A stretch of 64,000 nt of DNA from Blastopirellula marina DSM 3645 (lineage in GTDB: Bacteria > Planctomycetota > Planctomycetia > Pirellulales > Pirellulaceae), in the NCBI RefSeq assembly GCF_000153105.1, contig NZ_CH672376.1:1314817-1378816 (forward strand), given 5' to 3'. The notes beneath the pieces are model-generated. The model saw only the letters and a list, made by a program, of their open reading frames with translations, did not search any database and was not told the origin of the DNA. The position numbers were made by a program, and so were the translations under genes. Below are positions 1-8,062 of this stretch, in pieces; position 1 is the stretch's first letter; every line of letters starts with the position of its first letter.

Positions 1-1
1 G

Positions 2-922
2 GCCGCGATCCCCGGCGAATCGACCGGTTCACGTTCTGGGTTTGGATCGCGCTGGTTTGATGAGCAAACCGCTCTGGCGATGGGTGACGAGACGAATCAG
101 GTTCCCCAGCCGCCGGCTCCTCCCCGTTATGACTCGGATCTAACCGAATTTCTCCCGTCCCTCTCCGCCAAAGCGGAACATGTCGAATCGGCGGACGAAC
201 CGCACGAAGTGGGGGATCATTACTCGCGTTTGTCGAGCGGCGATTTCCAAAAACTGCGTCAGAAAGCGGGCTACGGCAGTCAGCCCCATATTGATCCGCC
301 GGCCCAGCGAGTTGAGCAGCCAGTCGTCCATGGCGCTCATCCGGCCGCTTCCGGTTCCGCAGCGCCGGGACCGCTGGACTATGAGTCAGGCGTCGCTCCG
401 TCTGGTTTGAACTACTTCACGCAGCGCGTCGTCGTCGATCCGATCGCGGTCGCTCGCTACATTGGACAAGGTCGCAACCTCTATGCGGTTGTCAATTTGA
501 CGCGTTTGCCAGGTGATGATCGCAGCGCCTTTTATCGCGAAGCGACCTCGCACGGGGCGGTGCCGATTTCTGACAATCAGGTAGTGCTGGATGACCGCAG
601 CGTCACCCAATTTGAAGCGACCATGCGCTCGATCTGGGGACGGGACGCTGTTATCTGTCTGGCGAGCCGCGCGAGCAAGTTTGCGTTTGTCGCTCACGCA
701 CTGCGCGTCGCGGACAAACTAACCTTCCCCAGCGAGTTGCTGGAATCGCTCTATACGAAGTCGTCGCAGGACGCCCAAGAGCTGTTCCAGGAAGTTTCCG
801 CGATTATGCTCGAAGTCGATCGCGGCGCCGGTTGGGCGATCTTTAAGAACGACGCTGAAATTCGAACTTGGCGCACCCTGGGTATGCCGTGTCCGCCGGC
901 GTCTGCCCAACAGAGCCCCTAG
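2..922 (+). CDS. Hypothetical protein, 5' end outside the window
   Basis: The reading frame is open from base 2 with no stop, so an internal ATG at 80 is probably not the true start and the gene begins upstream; 306 residues are visible. The first half (to about residue 140) is rich in Pro, Ala, Ser and Glu and looks disordered. The second half, from a Val-Val-Val-Asp-Pro-Ile stretch onward, has alternating hydrophobic segments and looks like a compact domain of about 150 residues. I do not recognise the family. There is no signal peptide or membrane segment in the visible part. The next gene (marR) is 300 bases away and looks independently transcribed. Confidence 0.6.
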   Translation, partial: AAIPGESTGSRSGFGSRWFDEQTALAMGDETNQVPQPPAPPRYDSDLTEFLPSLSAKAEHVESADEPHEVGDHYSRLSSGDFQKLRQKAGYGSQPHIDPPAQRVEQPVVHGAHPAASGSAAPGPLDYESGVAPSGLNYFTQRVVVDPIAVARYIGQGRNLYAVVNLTRLPGDDRSAFYREATSHGAVPISDNQVVLDDRSVTQFEATMRSIWGRDAVICLASRASKFAFVAHALRVADKLTFPSELLESLYTKSSQDAQELFQEVSAIMLEVDRGAGWAIFKNDAEIRTWRTLGMPCPPASAQQSP

Positions 923-1225
923 CGTCAGTTTGGTCTTGTCGTCTTGCGAGCCGACGCTTTTGTCGCGTCTTGGCGGGATGAGCCTGGGCTTTCGGCGGTG
1001 GCGCACGCAATCTCCCTGGCTTTCCGCATTGAAAAGATGCTCGTGGGGCAGACCGCTTGCGTTATTAATTCTCGGCGCTTCCGTCTCGCGGCGTCCGATT
1101 GTTTTGCAGAATTCGTTTTGTCAGTAGCAATCGCAAAACTCTCTCGGATGCGAAAAAGTCGTTATTAATCTATTGACGATGTATTAGATGACATGTAAAT
1201 TAAGTGGATCGAAAGGAGTTTTGTG
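923..1225. other. Intergenic region carrying the marR promoter
   Basis: About 300 bases with no convincing gene: short open frames here have no ribosome binding site and no recognisable product. The final 55 bases carry the putative promoter and operator of the MarR gene, listed separately. Confidence 0.5.
1173..1201 (+). promoter_or_regulatory. Putative promoter and operator of the MarR gene
   Basis: TTGACG at 1173-1178 and TAAATT at 1196-1201 are separated by 17 bases, a normal sigma-70 layout. An 11-base motif TGACATGTAAA (1189-1199) overlaps the -10 element and recurs with one change (TGATATGTAAA, 1746-1756) just upstream of the pirin gene. A MarR repressor bound here would block its own promoter. 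The match of the two sites is seen directly; the regulatory role is inferred. Confidence 0.5.
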
Positions 1226-1717
1226 ATGTCTGCGAGTCGATTGCAAGAAGAAATCAAAAAGAAAGAGCCGTTTGCTTCGGCAGAGCAAGAAGCGACGCTC
1301 AATCTCTTGCGGACGAGCGACCAACTTCACAACCGGTTCGGACGCTTGTTTCGCAAATACGGACTGACTTCGTCGCAGTATAACGTGCTGCGAATCTTGC
1401 GCGGCGAGGGGAAAGCGTTGCCCAGTTTGGAAATCGCCGAGCGGATGATCCAGGTCGTTCCCGCGATCACGGGACTGATCGACCGTTTAGAGAAGCAGGA
1501 GTTGGTCGAGCGCCGACGGTGCAACGATGATCGCCGGGTCGTCTTTGTAGAAATCACCGAAAAGGGAATGACGCTGCTGAGCGAGATGGACCAACCGGTC
1601 AGCGACACCCACGTCCAATTGATGGGGCATCTCTCGAAGGCGGAATTGCAAGAGCTGAGCCGTCTGTTGGAGAAGGCCCGGATGAGCCTGGCGCCTGGAA
1701 AAGAAAAAGAAGCGTAA
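1226..1717 (+). CDS. MarR family transcriptional regulator
   Basis: This 163-residue protein has the MarR layout: an N-terminal dimerisation helix, then a winged helix-turn-helix. The segment around residues 50-100 (SSQYNVLRILRG, the helices up to AITGLIDRLEKQELVERRR, and the wing NDDRRVVFVEITEKG) is the classic MarR/HTH_20 signature, including the DDRR wing tip. The ATG at 1226 is preferred over the GTG at 1223 because AGGAG lies seven bases before it. MarR proteins are mostly repressors that respond to phenolics or oxidants. It is followed by pirin and DoxX genes, a combination typical of electrophile or redox-stress response, and the shared operator-like motif suggests it controls itself and pirin. 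Confidence 0.9.
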   Translation: MSASRLQEEIKKKEPFASAEQEATLNLLRTSDQLHNRFGRLFRKYGLTSSQYNVLRILRGEGKALPSLEIAERMIQVVPAITGLIDRLEKQELVERRRCNDDRRVVFVEITEKGMTLLSEMDQPVSDTHVQLMGHLSKAELQELSRLLEKARMSLAPGKEKEA

Positions 1718-1745
1718 CCATCGCGTCTTTTTTTCATCAGATAGT

Positions 1746-1756
1746 TGATATGTAAA
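1746..1756 (+). promoter_or_regulatory. Second copy of the MarR-operator-like motif
   Basis: TGATATGTAAA, ten of eleven bases identical to the motif at 1189-1199, lies 30 bases before the pirin start codon. It may be the operator through which the MarR protein controls pirin and doxX, which would then form a separate transcription unit or be tuned separately from marR. Confidence 0.4.
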
Positions 1757-1786
1757 ATAATGTTGTGAATTTAAAAGGAGAGGACG

Positions 1787-2485
1787 ATGATCCGAATTCG
1801 CAAAGCGGAGGACCGCGGGCACTTTGATCATGGCTGGCTCAACACTTTCCATACGTTCTCGTTTGGCGGATACCAAGATCCGTACAACATGAGTTTCCGT
1901 ACGTTGCGTGTGATGAACGAAGACAGGGTCGCCCCTGGTCAAGGTTTTGGGAAGCATCCGCATCGCGACATGGAAATCGTCACCTACGTCTTGTCAGGCG
2001 CGCTGGAACATCAAGACTCGATGGGGAACGGCGAAACGCTTCGCCCCGGCGAGTTTCAACGGATGTCGGCCGGCAAAGGGATCTTGCATAGTGAGTTCAA
2101 TCCTTCATCGGATGAACCGGTGCACCTTTATCAAATCTGGCTCTATCCCGCCGAGAAGGGGATTGAGCCGAGCTACGAACAAAAGAGTTTTCCGGTCGAA
2201 GATCGCCAGAATCGACTGCAACTGGTCGCTTCGCCGGACGCTGCTGACGGTTCGTTGCGAATCCATCAGGATGCACGCATTTACTTGGCCGAACTTGCTT
2301 CCGGCGCGGCGGTGGAACATCCGTTGCCGGACGAGCGACATGCTTGGCTGCAAGTGTTGCGTGGCGCGGTGGAGTTGAACGGCAAGCCGTTAGGGACAAG
2401 CGACGGCGCCGCGATCAGTTTTGAGCCGACGGTCCAGATCACCGCGACGAATGACGCGGAAATCATGTTGTTTGAGATGAACTAA
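1787..2485 (+). CDS. Pirin family protein (bicupin)
   Basis: 232 residues, the usual length of bacterial pirin/YhhW proteins. The N-terminal cupin has the metal-binding run HPHRDMEIVTYVLSG with a further His in EHQDSMG, and the RMSAGKGILHSE segment that follows is typical of pirins. The C-terminal half (about residues 145-232) is the second, degenerate cupin. E. coli YhhW is a quercetin dioxygenase; other pirins are redox sensors, so the substrate cannot be told from sequence. A strong AAAAGGAG lies ten bases before the ATG. It sits between marR and doxX. Confidence 0.93.
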   Translation: MIRIRKAEDRGHFDHGWLNTFHTFSFGGYQDPYNMSFRTLRVMNEDRVAPGQGFGKHPHRDMEIVTYVLSGALEHQDSMGNGETLRPGEFQRMSAGKGILHSEFNPSSDEPVHLYQIWLYPAEKGIEPSYEQKSFPVEDRQNRLQLVASPDAADGSLRIHQDARIYLAELASGAAVEHPLPDERHAWLQVLRGAVELNGKPLGTSDGAAISFEPTVQITATNDAEIMLFEMN

Positions 2486-2544
2486 CCCCTTTTATTGACC
2501 AATTTTCCGTGACGCCAACGGAAACCTATTCAGGAAGAATTTGC

Positions 2545-2988
2545 ATGAACCATCCCATGATCCCGATCGTTTCGATCGCTGGCCGCGTGATGTTGGCCAC
2601 CATTTTTGTGATGAGCGCCGTCGGCAACAAAGTGCCCAACTTTGAAGGCGTCGCCGGCTATATGGCCTCGGTCGGAGTTCCGGCTCCCCACGTGATGTTG
2701 GCAGGCGCCATCCTGTTCTTGATCGTCGGCGGCGCTACGGTTGCGGCCGGCTATTACGCGCGGTTTGGCGCGGGGCTGCTGCTGGTCTTTTTGGTGCTGG
2801 CCACTTACTACTTCCATGACTTTTGGAATCTAGAAGGACAAGAAGCCCAAATGCAGATGATTCAATTCATGAAGAACTTATCGATGGCGGGCGCGATGAT
2901 CTTTGTCATCGCCAATGGTTCCGGCGCCGGCAGTCTCGATGGTTCAGGAACTGCAGACGAAGCGGCCGAAGAGAAAGCAGAATTCTAA
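2545..2988 (+). CDS. DoxX family membrane protein
   Basis: 147 residues with four hydrophobic segments: about 5-25, 48-68, 72-92 and 112-130, matching the small four-helix DoxX/SURF4-like fold. The start with MNHPMIP is chosen because AGGAAG lies seven bases before this ATG; an in-frame codon further up lacks a binding site. DoxX proteins are inner membrane proteins often found with pirin and MarR genes in detoxification of electrophiles or thiol stress; the biochemical role of this one is not known. A strong terminator follows at once, closing the marR-pirin-doxX unit. Confidence 0.88.
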   Translation: MNHPMIPIVSIAGRVMLATIFVMSAVGNKVPNFEGVAGYMASVGVPAPHVMLAGAILFLIVGGATVAAGYYARFGAGLLLVFLVLATYYFHDFWNLEGQEAQMQMIQFMKNLSMAGAMIFVIANGSGAGSLDGSGTADEAAEEKAEF

Positions 2989-3019
2989 ATCGCACTGCGG
3001 CTGGAAGTGAAGAATGGGC

Positions 3020-3052
3020 GGAACGTCGGTCGATCGGCGTTCCCCTTTTTTT
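3020..3052 (+). terminator. Rho-independent terminator after doxX
   Basis: GGAACG at 3020-3025 pairs with CGTTCC at 3038-3043 around a loop that is itself self-complementary, followed by a run of seven T (3046-3052). It ends the plus-strand unit before the convergent BON gene. Confidence 0.75.
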
Positions 3053-3081
3053 GCGCCGCAGCCAAGAGCAACGGGATCGTC

Positions 3082-3306
3082 TTAAGAGAGGCCGACCTCG
3101 ACGGAATTGATTAATTCAATTTCGGGAGATACCGAGCGGGCGACTTCTTGCGCCATCTGTTTTTGATAGAAGTTGTCAACGCGACCCGCTAACACAATGC
3201 GATCGTCGAAGTATTCGACCTGCAATTGGCGAAGCGGAAAAAGTGGACTTGCACCGAGTGCGGTGCGGATGCGCGAGCGCACGTTTTTTACATTTGAGCT
3301 AATCAT
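3082..3306 (-). CDS. Small BON-domain protein
   Basis: About 74 residues from the ATG at 3306, chosen because AAGGAAGA lies eight bases upstream; the frame stays open for 34 more codons but those look non-coding. The pattern (short helix, VEYFDDRIVLAGRV strand, then FYQKQMAQEVARSV helix and an INSVEV strand) is a single BON unit, a fold linked to membrane or phospholipid binding. No signal peptide is visible, unlike OsmY. The gene at 16545-16757 is a clear paralogue sharing KQMAQE at the same place. Single-BON proteins of this size are common in planctomycetes, and their role is unknown. Confidence 0.7.
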   Translation of the reverse strand: MISSNVKNVRSRIRTALGASPLFPLRQLQVEYFDDRIVLAGRVDNFYQKQMAQEVARSVSPEIELINSVEVGLS

Positions 3307-3514
3307 CCGTGGATCTTCCTTGCGACAAGTCTTGGCAAGTGGCGCTGACAAGCGGGTGGGGAGTTTCCGGCGAACGCGAGCGAGGCAAATTTCGTTTTGC
3401 GAGGTCATCCGTGGGGCTTAACGCCGGAATAGTTGTTGTATGATTTCATCGCTATCACCGTCAACCATTTTTTTAGGAATGTTCACGTAATCGCCAATTC
3501 TTCTCGCTAGCATT

Positions 3515-4180
3515 TCATGAACCGACGATTCCACGTTTCTTCAATTGGGCGATCACCAGAGCGGCAAGCTCTTCAGCCGCGGCCGATCCGCCGGCCAACG
3601 TGATCTCGGCATTCAGCGGAGCTTCGTAAGGATCATCGATCCCGGTCATGCCTTTTAACTCTCCAGCCCGCGCCTTCTTGTACAGGCCCTTCGGATCGCG
3701 ACTCTCGCATACATCCAGCGGCGTATCGACAAATACTTCGATGAAGTCGCCCACGGCGCCGCTTGATTCCAGACGTTGTCGGACCAGATCGCGATCTTTG
3801 CGATAAGGACTTACGAACGCCGCCAGCGTGATTAGTCCTGCCTGGCAAAAGAGATCGGCGACCGCTCCGATGCGGCGAATGTTCTCTTCGCGATCGGCCG
3901 GGCCAAAGCCAAGTCCAAACCGAGTCGCGAAGTCAGCGTCATGCGATGTGGCCAGCATCGCGGTGGATGGATTGAGCCCATGGCGCACATTGTCTCCATC
4001 CAATAGAAACGTGTGGGCGCCTTGTTCGTGCAGCTGACGATCGACCAGGTTGGCGATCGTGCTCTTGCCGCAACCGCTGAGCCCGGTGAACCAAACGACG
4101 CATCCACGATGGCCGTTGAGATGTTCTCGATCGGCACGGGTAACCGCATGGTCGTGCCAAGTGACTTCGACTTTTTCCAT
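3515..4180 (-). CDS. cysC: Adenylylsulfate kinase (APS kinase)
   Basis: 221 residues, close to the usual 200. It phosphorylates adenosine 5'-phosphosulfate to PAPS, the sulfate donor for reductive assimilation and for sulfotransferases. The P-loop GLSGCGKST is at residues 33-41; [11 protein letters not shown] and the [10 protein letters not shown] segment are the expected substrate-binding motifs. There are no ATP sulfurylase genes (cysD/cysN) beside it; it lies 22 bases downstream of an acyl-CoA-dehydrogenase-like gene on the same strand and probably shares its mRNA. A stand-alone CysC may serve sulfated polysaccharide or lipid synthesis as well as cysteine synthesis; that is inference. Confidence 0.93.
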   Translation of the reverse strand: MEKVEVTWHDHAVTRADREHLNGHRGCVVWFTGLSGCGKSTIANLVDRQLHEQGAHTFLLDGDNVRHGLNPSTAMLATSHDADFATRFGLGFGPADREENIRRIGAVADLFCQAGLITLAAFVSPYRKDRDLVRQRLESSGAVGDFIEVFVDTPLDVCESRDPKGLYKKARAGELKGMTGIDDPYEAPLNAEITLAGGSAAAEELAALVIAQLKKRGIVGS

Positions 4181-4202
4181 CTCTCGCTTCTTCCGCTATT
4201 GC

Positions 4203-5282
4203 TTATTCGGCGATGCCGGCCAATTCGCACAAGTTGGCTTGCTGGACAGGTTGGGGGCAACTCCAAACCAAAAAGAACAACGCTTCGCGGCACCAACGGC
4301 CGACCGCATGGCCTGTAACGTAGCCTGCTCCCTTGGCGGCCGACAAGGCGGCTTGCGTCGATCGCAGGGCGATACTGTTGGCGCGACTGCGGAGTTGCTC
4401 GGTGCTGCAGAGCGGCTTTCCTGCTGCTGCAGATAGCAAGTCGGTCTGTAGATCGCTCAATTCCTGAGCAAATGACTCTGCAGGGGCAGAGAGGTCCGGC
4501 CGCTGGGTCGCCTCGTTGCGGATATACGCCGCCGCAGCCGACGCCAGACCGATGGCCAACGTTGATGTTTCTAAACCCCCTGTCTTCGCGCCGACGCCTA
4601 CCTTCATGACGTTCTCAACCGGTCCAGCCAACAAATCTGCAGGGGTAACGCGAACTTGGGAAAACTTGACCATCCCCGTAGCGCTGCCGGTCAGCCCGAC
4701 GAGACTTGCCGGAGTTTCTGCTGAGACGCCGGCCGCATTGCCGGCGACCGCGGCCAACAGTTCGCGTCCATCCGGTAATGTGGCGCCAACGACCAGCGTG
4801 TCTGCATGTACGCCGCCGGTGACCCAAGGGCTGTAACCGTCGAGCAAAAACGAGTCGCCATCGATGCTTGCGCTCAATACCGGTTTGCTGAGATGTCGCC
4901 GGCTGGTGGTTAGATGCGAGATCCCCACCGTGGCGAACGACGCGCCGCTAGCCAAGTCAGGAAGCAGACGTTGCTGGGCCAAAAGGTTCGTCGAGCCCGC
5001 AATTCGTCGACAGGCGCCGGTCCGCTGCGTGATGACAAAGGTGGTGGTCAAACAGGCGGCGCTGAGCTTTAAATATCCCCGCACGACATCGACATCGCTC
5101 CATCCCATTCCGCCCTGTTCGGCCGAGAGAAACCAGCGAAAAACGCCGGCGTCGCCGCAAGCTTGCAATGACTGCGCCGGCCAGGCTTCCTGAGCCGAAA
5201 GCTGATGGAGCTGTTCACAAAGGAGATCGAGTTGCGGATCGTTCGGCTGAGAGATCACGAAATTTCTTTCGAGCGATTTCAA
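4203..5282 (-). CDS. Acyl-CoA dehydrogenase-like flavoprotein
   Basis: 359 residues with the three-part layout of acyl-CoA dehydrogenases: an N-terminal helical domain, a middle beta domain (FATVGISHLTT, then LDGYSPWVTGGVHAD, the usual FAD/substrate loop), and a C-terminal four-helix domain. The middle-domain GYSPWVTGG corresponds to the G-x-K-x-W-I-T-N segment of typical members, so substrate use may differ. The C-terminal catalytic Glu region is not obvious. No ATG is available at the start: TTG at 5282 gives the full frame, while GTG at 5258 is an alternative. It leads the operon with cysC. Substrate unknown; a link to sulfur-containing compounds (desulfurisation-type members exist) would be speculation. 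Confidence 0.75.
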   Translation of the reverse strand: MKSLERNFVISQPNDPQLDLLCEQLHQLSAQEAWPAQSLQACGDAGVFRWFLSAEQGGMGWSDVDVVRGYLKLSAACLTTTFVITQRTGACRRIAGSTNLLAQQRLLPDLASGASFATVGISHLTTSRRHLSKPVLSASIDGDSFLLDGYSPWVTGGVHADTLVVGATLPDGRELLAAVAGNAAGVSAETPASLVGLTGSATGMVKFSQVRVTPADLLAGPVENVMKVGVGAKTGGLETSTLAIGLASAAAAYIRNEATQRPDLSAPAESFAQELSDLQTDLLSAAAGKPLCSTEQLRSRANSIALRSTQAALSAAKGAGYVTGHAVGRWCREALFFLVWSCPQPVQQANLCELAGIAE

Positions 5283-5631
5283 GGAAGAAAATAAAACGAG
5301 GGGAGATGGGCATTCGATTTGCTATCAGCTGTCATCGTACGCATTTCCGCGCGTCGTAGCCAGCGAAGCCCGGCGAGAGCCGATTTCGTGAACGGCGAAG
5401 AATGAAAGCTGCTAGCGGCGTGAGCAATTCCAGAATAGCTAGTTGCTATCGCCAACTTACTGCGATATGTCTAAAGGAGAAAGCGACTGCATGAAGTTAG
5501 CTTCAAGCATTCGGTTCTAGGTTCCGATTCGTAGGAGTGATTGGGGTCGCATCCCCGATAATGAACAGGTACATTTGCCTTAAGTCTCCAGTTCCAAAGC
5601 GTTTCAGGCATTGCCTGCTGAAGGATGGATT
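5283..5631 (+). other. Leader region of the glucan phosphorylase gene
   Basis: About 350 bases without a full gene. It must hold the start signals of both divergent genes. It contains a nine-codon mini-ORF at 5491-5520 (MKLASSIRF) with AGGAG 11 bases before it, and a small hairpin near 5535-5560 in which GGGG pairs with CCCC around TCGCAT. Neither has a proven role; no known riboswitch class is recognised. Confidence 0.35.
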
Positions 5632-7833
5632 ATGAGTCAAGCAGAATTGACGCAAACCGAGTCCGACGCCTTGAAAGGCGTCGTCGCAGAATTATCGGCC
5701 GAGAAGCTTTATGACAAGTGCATCGAACTGGCCAACAATCTGTGGTGGACTTGGCAGCCCGACGTTTTCAACCTCTTTCGCGACCTCGATCCGATTCGTT
5801 GGCGCCAGCTCGATCACAACCCGATCGCGCTGCTGAAAGAGTTTACGCCAGAGCGGCTCGAGCTTCGTGCCGCCGAAATGGTCCTCTACAGCCGCATTAA
5901 CCATGCTTATCGCCGGCTGAAAGAATATCTCTCGACGAAAGATACCTGGTCGGCGACCCACGCCGGCGTTTTGGGATCGCGTCCGGTCGCTTACTTTTCG
6001 GCCGAATTTGGCATCCATGAATCGCTGCCGATTTATTCGGGCGGTTTAGGCGTCCTCTCCGGCGACCATGTGAAAAGTGCTAGCGGTCTGGGCGTTCCGC
6101 TGGTCGCGATCGGCCTGTTTTACGACCAAGGCTATTTCAAGCAGCACTTGGATGTCGACGGCTATCAGCACGAAGAGTACATGGACACCAAGGTTGAGAA
6201 TCTGCCGATGAAGCCGGCGATCTCTCCTGATGGAACTCCGATTACGATCTCGATCGACACGCGCAGCGGCACGCTCAAAGCCAAGCTGTGGAAGATGAAC
6301 GTCGGTCGCGTCAAACTCTTCCTGCTCGATTGCGATGTCGACGGCAACAAGCCGGAAGATCGGGAGTTGACCAGCCGTTTGTACGGCGGTGACGAACGAA
6401 CGCGTATTCGCCAAGAGTTGGTGTTGGGCGTCGGCGGCATGCGAGCGCTCAAGGCGCTCGGCATTACTCCCGGCGTTTACCACCTGAACGAAGGACACAG
6501 CGCCTTCGCTTCGCTCGAAGGAATGCGTGAGCGGATTCAGGAAGACGGTCTGCCATACGAAGACGCAATGCGTGACGTCGCTCGTCAGACCATCTTCACG
6601 ACGCATACGCCGGTTCCGGCGGGGCACGACCGTTTTGACGCCGGTCTGATCGAAGAGCACCTGGGCCCGCTGCGCGACGCCATGGGGATCTCGCACGATC
6701 AGTTGATGGGGTTGGGACGCGTAGAGCCGCAGAACGAAAACGAGACCTTCTGCATGACCGTGGTCGGGCTCAAACTTTCCCGCCGCGCCAATGCGGTCAG
6801 CCAGTTGCATGGACATGTCTCACGACGCATGTGGGCTCATCTGTGGCCGTGGCGCGTGGAAGAAGAGATTCCGATTGGTCACATCACCAACGGCGTGCAT
6901 GTGCCGAGCTGGGTCGCCTGGCAGATGTTGCAGCTTTATGATCGCCATTTCCCGAGCGGTTGGTACAGCCGCATGGGAGAGGCCGATTTCTGGCAAAACA
7001 TCCATAGCGTCGATCCCGGCGAACTATGGGAAACCCACGCGACGCTGAAAAACCTGTTGCTGCAATTTGTTCGCCGCCGCGTTTCGCGACAATGTCGCCG
7101 CCGGGGTGAAAGTGACGAAGCAGTCGAACGAGCGCGCACGCTGCTCGATCCGAACATCCTGACGATCGGATTCGCGCGGCGCTTTGCGACCTACAAACGA
7201 GCCGACTTGTTGCTGGATGATCCGGATCGCTTGGACGAAATCGTCAACTCGACGACCCGTCCGGTCCAGTTTATCTTCTCCGGCAAGGCTCACCCGAAAG
7301 ATGAACCCGGCAAAGCGAAGATCCGCGAGATCTTCAATTTGCGAAACGACGAACGCTTCCGTCATCGAATCGTCTTCGTCGAAGATTACGACATCAACGT
7401 CGGTCGCCATTTGATCCAAGGGGTCGACGTCTGGTTGAACAACCCGCGACGTCCGCTGGAAGCCTCCGGCACGAGCGGTCAGAAGGTCGTGTTGAACGGC
7501 GGCTTGAACTGCTCGATCCTCGACGGTTGGTGGGCCGAAGCGCACGACGGCAACAACGGCTTCGCGATCGGCAACGGACGAACGCACAGTTCGGTCGAAC
7601 GCCAAGACGAACGGGACGGCGAGCAGCTGTATCGCGTGCTAGAAAACGAAGTGGTTCCGCTCTTCTATGACCGCGACGTCGATGGACTGCCGCGTGAGTG
7701 GATCAAGCGCATGATGAACTCGATCGGCACGTTGGCCTGGCGATTTAGCGCTCACCGCATGGTGATGGACTATACGCGTCTCGCCTATGTCCCCGCCGCC
7801 GGCGGCTTGAGCTGCGATATGAGCCAGTTCTAA
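5632..7833 (+). CDS. glgP: Alpha-glucan (glycogen/maltodextrin) phosphorylase
   Basis: 733 residues; releases glucose 1-phosphate from glycogen or maltodextrin. The N-terminal about 120 residues are the extra domain (DUF3417 type) of the shorter bacterial/archaeal GT35 branch, not of the E. coli MalP type. Family signatures seen are AYFSAEFGIHESLPIYSGGLGVLSGD, HLNEGHSAF, TTHTPVPAGHD and the pyridoxal-phosphate region EASGTSGQKVVLNGGLN with its lysine, then ILDGWWAEAHDGNNGFAIG. The ATG at 5632 is preceded by AAGGAT; a TTG seven codons earlier has no such site. It stands alone, with a terminator directly after, so glycogen breakdown here is not in an operon with the synthesis genes. Confidence 0.95.
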   Translation: MSQAELTQTESDALKGVVAELSAEKLYDKCIELANNLWWTWQPDVFNLFRDLDPIRWRQLDHNPIALLKEFTPERLELRAAEMVLYSRINHAYRRLKEYLSTKDTWSATHAGVLGSRPVAYFSAEFGIHESLPIYSGGLGVLSGDHVKSASGLGVPLVAIGLFYDQGYFKQHLDVDGYQHEEYMDTKVENLPMKPAISPDGTPITISIDTRSGTLKAKLWKMNVGRVKLFLLDCDVDGNKPEDRELTSRLYGGDERTRIRQELVLGVGGMRALKALGITPGVYHLNEGHSAFASLEGMRERIQEDGLPYEDAMRDVARQTIFTTHTPVPAGHDRFDAGLIEEHLGPLRDAMGISHDQLMGLGRVEPQNENETFCMTVVGLKLSRRANAVSQLHGHVSRRMWAHLWPWRVEEEIPIGHITNGVHVPSWVAWQMLQLYDRHFPSGWYSRMGEADFWQNIHSVDPGELWETHATLKNLLLQFVRRRVSRQCRRRGESDEAVERARTLLDPNILTIGFARRFATYKRADLLLDDPDRLDEIVNSTTRPVQFIFSGKAHPKDEPGKAKIREIFNLRNDERFRHRIVFVEDYDINVGRHLIQGVDVWLNNPRRPLEASGTSGQKVVLNGGLNCSILDGWWAEAHDGNNGFAIGNGRTHSSVERQDERDGEQLYRVLENEVVPLFYDRDVDGLPREWIKRMMNSIGTLAWRFSAHRMVMDYTRLAYVPAAGGLSCDMSQF

Positions 7834-7868
7834 GCGGTTCGGTCGAGACGTTCAGCAACAACGATTCG

Positions 7869-7906
7869 AGAGGGAAGAAGGCCAAGCTTTCTTCCCTCTT
7901 TTTTTG
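7869..7906 (+). terminator. Rho-independent terminator after glgP
   Basis: An AGAGGGAAGAAG arm (7869-7880) pairs with CTTTCTTCCCTCT (7887-7899), with a short loop GCCAAG and a T run to 7905. Confidence 0.8.
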
Positions 7907-8062
7907 TTCGCACTCGTCCCCTGAGATCTGTTTGCGTCCAGAGAGTGACCATGGCGCGCGAGACTCGCAGAGAAAGCGGTCGAGCACAAAATTGCAGCGA
8001 CCCGCGCAAATGCGACGGAAACGCCGGTTTTCGACGATGCTGTCATCAAGTCCGCGTCCCTT

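Noticed and set aside
930-1168. Two overlapping small frames between the first gene and marR
   Set aside because: No ribosome binding site, overlapping alternatives in different frames, and no protein-like pattern.
3832-4296. Long minus-strand open frame overlapping cysC
   Set aside because: It is a shadow frame: Arg/Ser/Pro-rich with no family pattern, while the cysC frame has all APS kinase motifs.
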